Shown here: piece by piece, positions 37,501-46,500 of the stretch | Position numbering within the stretch: the stretch's first letter is position 1 | Layout of the letters: each line of letters starts with the position of its first letter | NCBI GenBank assembly: GCA_021234535.1 | Contig: CM037830.1 | Span: forward strand, 1,586,170-1,650,169 | Length of the DNA: 64,000 bases | Source: Stichopus chloronotus | Taxonomy: Eukaryota; Echinodermata; Holothuroidea; Aspidochirotida; Stichopodidae | Direction of reading: 5' to 3' | Program-made: the position numbers and the translations under genes | The notes under the pieces: model-generated | The model's database searches: none | What the model was told of the DNA's origin: nothing | The model's input: only the letters and a program-made list of their open reading frames with translations

Positions 37501-40500
37501 CCTGTTGATGAAAGCATAACGGTACCATGCTACAAGATATGGGAGAAACCATCATTTCGGGCAAGATATACCCTGCCAGAAAACACCCCGAAGATAGCTA
37601 ATGGTACTTCACGAATAGGTGACTCTGTAGAAAAGGCGATTGAGGTAAAACCTTGATTAATCCATATACCTCTGTGTTCATTCATTTAGTATTAACAAAA
37701 ATCACCTTTTTCAAAACCTTAAAGAAAGAGTAAAATGAAATTATCATTTATCCCGTTACCTGTAACTTTACTGTAAAACTACTGTAAGAGATAGCGTATG
37801 ATTTCTTCTTGAAAATAACTAAACCCATGCATTAACCAATGCATGATGTGATTTGCGTATGTTGTTGCCAGTATGTTACTCAAACGATCGTTACTGGTCG
37901 GGACGGGGCGGGGGAGGCAAGGAGGAAGGGGGGTGCAAAACTATCGAATTCACTAGTGTGGAGAACTAGTATGCTTTATATGCAAAAACTAAGAACGTAA
38001 GGAAAAACCTTGGCTCAAGTGCTGATGTGTATGAAATACTAAAACGTTCCTATACATCTAAGGACTGGCATTAGGTCACAAAATGCCGCAATTATAAATC
38101 TCCAAACCTGCTCAGTATTTCTCATACAGGGAATGTCGTTGAAGAATACGATTAAGTATTAATAATTTAATACACATTTAAATAAAGTCGAAAATCATGC
38201 AAGCAAGAAATATTTGAGAATCTACCTTAATGATAAGTAGCAACTACCTCTTAAACTATAAACCTGCGGTGAAAGCAATTAAAATTGTGATGACCTCGGC
38301 TTTAATTTTCATCAAACTTCTGAAGACACAAAGAACGTCTTTTGATCTCGACGTGGAGTAGAAGCGTACGTTTCCCCGAATCAGATACTTTTCTGACTTG
38401 ATGCCTGGAACCTAATACAGAAAACGTTATAAGTTGAAGGTAGTCACAAATAGTGGTTTTACCTTCTACCACGAAGCTACCACTTCCACCAAGCTTTTTT
38501 TTTATTCCTTGACGAAGGCGAGCAAGGAATCTATGAGATGGTGATGGTATGCGTGTGTGTATGTGTGTGTGACACCTTGGCTTGTAAACATGATAACTCA
38601 AGTAGGAATAGTTGCTTGAACTTCAAAGTTGGTGTGTTGGTTGTCCATACAGATTAGATGGTCAATTTTCTTTTTCAGGTAGGTCAAAGGTCATTTGAGG
38701 TCACGCGCAGGGATAGTCTGAAAAGCTATTAAGTAGGATATCTCAGCAACTGAAAATTGCTGGAACTTCAAACTTAAACCATTGGTAGCACTTGATGAGT
38801 AGATGGTCTCTGTCAAGCTTTGACCTCAAGGTAGAGGACATAGTTTGAAAAACTTGTAAACACGGTATCTCAATGGGGAAAGTTACTTTAGCTTCAAAGT
38901 TGGTATGTAGTAGTTCACTGTGAGTAGATGGTCCTTATTCTTTTCCCGGTAGGGCAAAGGTCATTTGAGGTCACCAGAGGAGAAACTCTGAAAACGTCTT
39001 AATTCAGTTATCTCAGCTGCTGAAAGTTGCTGGAACTTCATTCTCTTAAACTTGGTTGCTCGTGATGATTAGATGGTCTCTGTTAGGTTTTACAGAGGTC
39101 AAAGGTCACAGAAGGTCAGTACAGGTCATAGTTTAGAAAGCACTGTATCTCCAGATGGAAACGTTGCATGAACTTTAAACTGGCCTTTGTGAGTAGATGA
39201 TCCCTATTGTTTTTCATGGAGGTCATAGGTCATTTGACGGTCACCTGGAGCTTGAAGACTTTGTAAGAAAGGTACATATCAGTGACTGATTTGTTGTAGA
39301 CATGGTATTTCAAGGAGTCATGGCAGGTGTGGTATGTTGGCTATCCTTTCTTCATCGTAAAGTTTGGCAAGGAATCACAAAGTTCTTTGACTTTCTGATT
39401 TATTTTTTCAACCTTTCAACCATACCTGTGGACTCTCTCAAACACGTGATCAGTCACATGATTTCTACTTGCTTTGTTGCTAGCACTGACTGGAACAAAA
39501 ATAGATGACATTGAGTGTCTTCCAAAGTCCCTGTTCAGTGTAGGATTTATCTTCTTTTTCCAGACTCTCTCACATTTCTTGGCGAGTAGTTACTTTCAAA
39601 CTCAGTAGTTGCATGTATAGTCCCATCCTATGTACATGGCTTAAACTTTTTTATGCTATTTTATCTATAACCACAGCTTTTGAAAGAAAGGAGAGATGAC
39701 ATAAGCGGTTCAAGGATATTTATAATGAGTGACGGTGCCGATAACGATTCGTCTCTAAATGATGTTAAAGACAGAGTGATTGAAGCTGGGGTTATTCTTG
39801 CTTCATTACCATACAGCCACAATATATCTGAGAATATTGAACTGAACTATACCATTAATCCGAACTTCACAGTTACGTTACTCGATAAGATGATTCGTTT
39901 AGAAGACCCTCAAAGATATTCTCGAGTAAGTAATGTATTCACTGGAACTCACTGCACGCAGTGTATGCCTACCAATGTCACTTATATTCATTCCCATGCA
40001 AATGTATTCATACCCATGAAAATGGATATCCATATACCCATGTAAATGTATAGTTATTTCGAGTTCTGCAAGCATAGGGGACTGCTTCGATTAAAAGTTA
40101 CCCCTATACCCCCACAGTAGCAACCCCCAAACAAAAGACCTCTCTGCAGACCAAAGTGCCACTTGACGAGAAATATTGACAATAGGCTATACTGCTATTT
40201 CAATTTACTCATTTTGGATCAGTTATCATCTCAACTATCATCAATTTCTGGAGGTGATGTTGAACCATTTCCCTTCCAGTCCCTCCCGGATTCGAAGTCA
40301 GCACGACCGCTGCTTTTCTTGATAATCTGTTGAAAACAAAACACTGCAATGTTACATGACCATGTAATTGTTTACATACCCATGTGACCTTATATGCGTA
40401 ATCAGCCTACCTATTTATTCGTTTTGAAACTGAAAAAAAAAGAATAAAAAATGGAAGAAAATGGAAAATTGAGAGAAAGGGCCATCGTAATTATCATTAA

Positions 40501-43500
40501 TATGAATGATATGGCCAATCAACCAGTCACTTGCTTACGTAACTTACAGTTCATACAGTTTCAATGTCGGTAAGAGCAGATTTAATTCCCAAATGTTCTT
40601 ACGTGTAATGAAGTAGCTTTTCCCCTAGAAGCTCATTAGGCTAGCCGTAGGGACTGCACCTTTGAGGAGCACTGATGTCACCGTGCACGTAAATCGTCAT
40701 GGAATGACGTAATATTGGGTGCAAATGACTCCATGGACAGGTCTCATTGATTCTCAGTCACAGTTTGCTATAAATTAACGTTTCAACGTTTTGTTAAATT
40801 CTAGGAAACCAATACACTTAAAAAATAAATTACCCCACCAACAGGGATTGTTTAATTTCTTCTGTATGCACCCCTTAGTAACTTAATGTAGGTCTCTGAT
40901 TCCCCTGACCTCATCATCATTAGATGAACATCATCTTGTGAATGATGGTACCAGTTCTTCACATCTGGATTATACATGCCTCTATATAGAGAAGCAGGAT
41001 CATCAAAAACCATGTACACAACTTTCGGCCAAATTGAGTCAAACGTTTGTCTATCTTACCAATCTAATTTCTTATGAAACTGATTTTAATGAAAATGAAT
41101 TATTAGCATATGTATAAATATTTAGAAGGTTATTTCTGTCTCTTTCAGATTCATTTGTCTGGCGTGAAGGAAGTGACAAATGCTGCCAATCTATCCATTC
41201 GTGCAGTAAACTTCAATCCGGATTATTCGAACCAATACGTAATAGTGAGGATACAGTGTAGTGATGTGTACTCACTGAACGTTAGCGGTTGTGGTGACTA
41301 CTGTAACATGATGTATGATGGAGAAATGGAAATGGCAGAAAAATTATGGCCGAGTGCGGTAGAAACTTACAAAATGTTTTCATAATTAGAAAATTATATT
41401 ATTATGTGACAGTTATGATATGAAATGTTAATTTTTGAGATTCTTTAATCGCTGTCACTTATCAATTTGCTGCATTTACGCACATATTTCATGCTGTTTC
41501 ATTCCCTGTCCAAGTGAGGTTGGAGTTACAGTAACATTAATGAGTGGGTGACTAAATGAATGCATATCCGCAACAGATACTAATAAGTAACGCATTCGTT
41601 GGCCAATTTGCCTGTTTGTTTTTAATACACTCAGAAGGTTCACCATGACGAGTACGGTATATTCAGTACGATCAATGCACACTTTCCACTTAAAACTGCT
41701 AAATGTTTACGACTCTGATAAAAAAATGATTTCCAAAGATTGAATCTTGGAAAGTTTTGGCACTGCACTCACCAGTCCAATTGTAGGACTAGAGCGGCAT
41801 TACTTTATGCATGTAAACGGATGAGTGGAGGAAAACTGATCTTTGAAGTTAATGGTAATGATTGGAGAGTCATTACCTGTGTATAATGATTAACTTTAGG
41901 AAGAATTGTGAAGATGGAAATTTCTCTAGTTAATGTGTTCTCTGAAATAATTGCCTCAGTGGCGAAAACTCCGTTACAGACGACTGAGAGAAGGAGTTGC
42001 AGTATAGGCCCTAGTAAGCCTATACTGACTGACTTTGTGCGGCATGAGTGATGAATGCGGGCGAATTATTGCCACCGCCGATGTTTAGTTGCAGTATTGT
42101 AGGTTATTGCATGCCGAAAGCTGCTCAATGCATGCAATGTCTTAATTACCAGTCTTCATAAACAGTATTTATAGATTTACCGTTTTCATGTTTGTAAGTG
42201 ACGCATAGATAATCTGCGAATCTCTGTAATATTCAAAATCGTGAATAATGAAAGAAATTATCACAATACAGTCAATTGTGATAAAAATATGTCAAATGAT
42301 TTAGGCAACCATCCCGGGTTTATAAGACTGAAAGTCATTGGAATGTTGCTTAAAAAACTTGATAAAACTTGTAGTTTATATCATATTTTGTGCTCTTAAT
42401 TAACAGAAAATGAATTGTAACTACATGCAATAGGTGTAAACATTTGCATATCGTATTAGTACATTAGTAAAATTCGTAAAAGCACTTTTTAATGACTCCG
42501 TGATTTGCTGTATGTTTCATACGTTTCCTTGTATGATCATCAACTTGATACTAGCAACATGTATGTTTGCGCCATTGCTATTTTACTAATTACTACATCT
42601 TTACTACAACTAAGTTAATATTAAAGTTACTGTGGGCTATCCCTTTAAATTACACGTGTAGTCATTTGCTGTAATTCTGAGATTAATTTAATATTTTAAG
42701 TTCTTGGAGGTAATTTCACAAACTCATCTTTCTACTTCAACGGTTCTTAACATAAATCAACCAATGGCATTCTTTTTTATTTTATTTATATTTATTTATT
42801 TTGACAGCCTTTGGATGAAATTTATATTGCTTCCGAAGTAAAACAGAATATATCAGTTGAGGTATATTCAGCTCTCATCGGTCCTTTCCGCAAGTTCGAG
42901 GAAAACAACCCCAACAGATTCCTTCAAGCACGTGCAGTTCTGAAAACTCCTATCGTAAATTTTACGACATTAAGAGAGGGCGTCCTTTTGGTATCCGCCT
43001 TCTCAGTGAACGAACGACCGGTATCCAATGTTAGTATAGTTGAAGCCCATGTTACTTTCCCAGGCGGTATCATGAATACCATTATACCACTTAAAGACGA
43101 TGGAATCGGTAGGTATTTAAAACAATCAGCCGCATATCAGTTACATTTAGACCGTATATTCAACTTAATAAATTTTCTGCATTTGGCTTTGATAAATGTG
43201 TTATAACTCGTGTTGTCGTAAAGGAAAATTGGTTGTTTGGATGCATTCACTTAACATAGATATAGAATACTATCGTTTTGTGTGTATGTGTGTTCTTTAA
43301 TTGCTACAGGATATTGCATGTTGATATAATATGTAGACATCCTCAACATAAATCGGCTTGTGAGGTATCAGGAGGAGTAGACCTACGATGTATCTGTGGC
43401 GAGTAGAAGTTGTGATGTGCACAAAATCACGTGCTTGCTTCGACTGAAATGATAGGGTGTTACAGTTAATTGCATTTATATTACTTTATGTTGCATGACC

Positions 43501-46500
43501 TGTCCTCGCTTCCGCAATATTCAAGACTCTATAGGGCTGCATACGGCTACGATTAAATTATCACGCTGGAACTCCGACAAGATTATCCCATAGATGCAGC
43601 TTCTCCATCAGAACGCAGGGATGAAATTTAGCGGTCGTCCGGTCGTCCGAGACGACCAAAATTTCTGTAGGACGACCAAAGTTACTACCTCAGGTTGTCC
43701 TTTGGACGACCAAACTTTACCCCTGGTCATTTACATTGTGACACAATGCGCACAACCCAACACCGAGATGCAACCAAAATATTTAACCTGCATGAACTCC
43801 ATTCCAAAACACATCTGTTGTCATTCCCAAAAAACCGCCAAAACAACCTGAAATCCACCGTACGTACAACGCCAAACAAACAACCTCAGTGTACGATCAT
43901 GTTTTAACTGATTTAACTGTGTTGTTCACGCACATATTGTACACAGCAAGTACCAGATCGATGACTCGCAGTTGAAGAATTAAGCCATTTTTCTTACTAA
44001 AATACTACGCAATCTGTGCCACGTGCAAGGTGAGCTGGTGCAAATAGTGTAGAGTTTTGTAACCCCCATAATTTGGGCTAGTCCAAGTAGTACATAATTC
44101 AACCAATCACAGTGCAGAATTTTCCCCCTGGCCTACAGTGTATTTGAGATTAACAAAATGGATTGCTCCAACAGAGGGGGGAAAAATATTTTAGAACTGT
44201 TTGATTCTCCAGAATTATGTTCTTGCGCCGGCGCGGGGAAAAAAAAAATCCCTTGGAAAGGGGAGTGGACTGGTGGAATGGAGTTGACAGTTGAAGCAAA
44301 TAGGATTCAGATAAGCCACTCAGATGATGAGTGTCGTCTGTTTATAGCATTGGTGTGTGTTCAATAGACACTTCATGCGTACGACTGTCAGATTTTGATT
44401 CAAAAGGAATGAATTTGCTAAATAGTAACAGTACCATTCAAGATTAGAAATGCATCATATTTTGATTTGAAACAAACAATATATTATACAGAGATTTTCT
44501 GCTATATGATATATACTAAACAGCATCAGTGATCCTAGATATTGACATTTTTTTATTATCAAAGTGAAAAGGTGGAATTTGACCGGCCTCCTTCTGGAAA
44601 TCCCTTCCTCCCCTCCCCTCCCCTTTGGAAAAACCCTGAGCATTACTTTTAAGTTACAAGTCAGTAGTATAATTTAGCTGTGGAAAGTTTCAACCTGTAT
44701 AAGAAAGACAAATAAAAACATGGTCTTGAATGCGCAAAATACACATTTTGCACATTTCTTATTTTTATATGTCCTTTGTGGAGGACGACCAAATTTTTGG
44801 GAGGACAACCAAATTTTTGCAGCTGGTTGTCCTTCGGACAACCATTTTCAGTTGCTTAAGGATCATCCCTGAGTACGTGATTTTTATCTCACCCCCGATG
44901 TTTTTCTCTTTTTTTTATTTCCTTGCGAAGGCAGGCAAGGAATCTATGCGAGGTGGTGGCGCGTATGTGTGTGTGTGACGCCTAGGTCTGTAAACAAGAT
45001 ATCTCAAGTAGAGCAAAGTTGCTTGAACTTCAAAGATGACCCTGTAGGTAGTTCATAGAGAGTGGATGGTGCCGAGTCTTTTTCAGGTCGGGTGAAAGGT
45101 CATTTAAGGGCACCAGAGGTAAAATTCTGAACGGAGGATATCTGGAAGTTGGTGGACCTTCAAACTTAAGCCATTGGTAGCACTTGATAAGTAGATAAAC
45201 TTTGTGAAATATTAATGAGGTCAAAGGTCACATGAGGTCAGTACAGGACATGGTTTGAAAACCTTGTAAACACGGTATCTCAATGTGGGAGAGTTGCTTG
45301 AACTTCAAAGTTAGTTCATTGTGAGTCTATGGTCCCTAATGTTTGTCAGGTAGGTCGAAGATTATTTGAGGTCATCAGAGGGGAATCTCCGAAAACCTAT
45401 TAAATAAGCTCAGATGCTGAAAGTTGCTAGAACTTCAACCTCTCATACAATTGGTTGCTCTTCATGAGTACATCATCTCTGCCATGTTTTGGGGAGGGCA
45501 AAATTCACACAAGGTCAGTAGAGGTCATAGTTTAGACACCTTGTAAACGCAGTATCCCCAGAAGGGAACTCAGTTGCTGGAACTTAGTTTATAGGTTGTC
45601 TTTTGGGAGTAGAGGATCCGGATTGCTTCTCACAGGAGGTCAAAGGTTATTTGATTTCACCAGAGGTGAAAATATGAAAACCTTTTAGGGAAGATATCTC
45701 AGCGACTAAAGTGTGCTATAACTTCAAGACATATAGGCAGTTCTTGATGAGTAGATGATCTCTGTCATTTTTATGATGGTCAAAGGTCACATGAGGTCAG
45801 CAAACATCATAGTTTGAAAACCTTGTAGACATCGTATAACAGGGAGTGGAAGGTGATTAAACATCCAAATTGATACATTGGTTATCCTTTGTTCGTCAAC
45901 AATATTGGCAACGAATCACAAAGTGCTTTGATTTTTTTTTCTTTTTTGCAGGTGCGGATGACAAAATTGATGACGGGGCATACTCTGGTTATTTCACTAG
46001 TTTGTCTTTAATTGAAGGGGAGTATTCATTTATGGCATATGCACAGAATGATGGCGAAGCCTGCCTTATCAAATCCAGTTCGACTCATGAAAGTAAGTCA
46101 AACATTATTATGGACAAGTGTATACACTACAAGTTATGCAGGTTTTAAATGTAGGCTTCATAACAGCATAGTACTTAGTGGACAAAATACTTTTATTACT
46201 AGCCTATACAGAGACCATAATATTCCCAATATATCGGGTTTCCTGGTACTAGTGATGTCAGAGTGTGTAATGCTCAGCATAGGTCACTTTGCTTCCCATT
46301 ACAATATCATATAATGAAATGACATACGTCTCTGAAGCCTTTCACTTTCTCACATAGGCTTTACTGTCACAGGACATGGTGGAGTTGCCAAGGTCCTATA
46401 CTAACGGGTACATGCCCTTAATTATGCTATATAGGCCTTCTATCCAAGATTCAAACACAACTTAAAAGTATATGTTATGTAATTAAAATGCATTTTCACG

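Larger units (their letters stand above)
36688..42807. other. Gene A introns 5-8 (non-exonic parts)
   Basis: The introns are 36688-37407, 37645-39676, 39926-41148 and 41359-42807. The second carries a full DR1-bearing repeat (38505-39398). The others hold simple AT-rich sequence; I saw no extra CLCA exon, including in 41359-42807, where a small family segment (around GTWKY) could be expected. Confidence 0.6.
43109..45951. other. Gene A intron 9, almost wholly transposon-derived
   Basis: It contains a CAGGG...CCCTG element (43616-44871) followed at once by a DR1-bearing repeat (44919-45932), which runs up to the exon 10 acceptor. No additional exon was seen. Confidence 0.65.
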
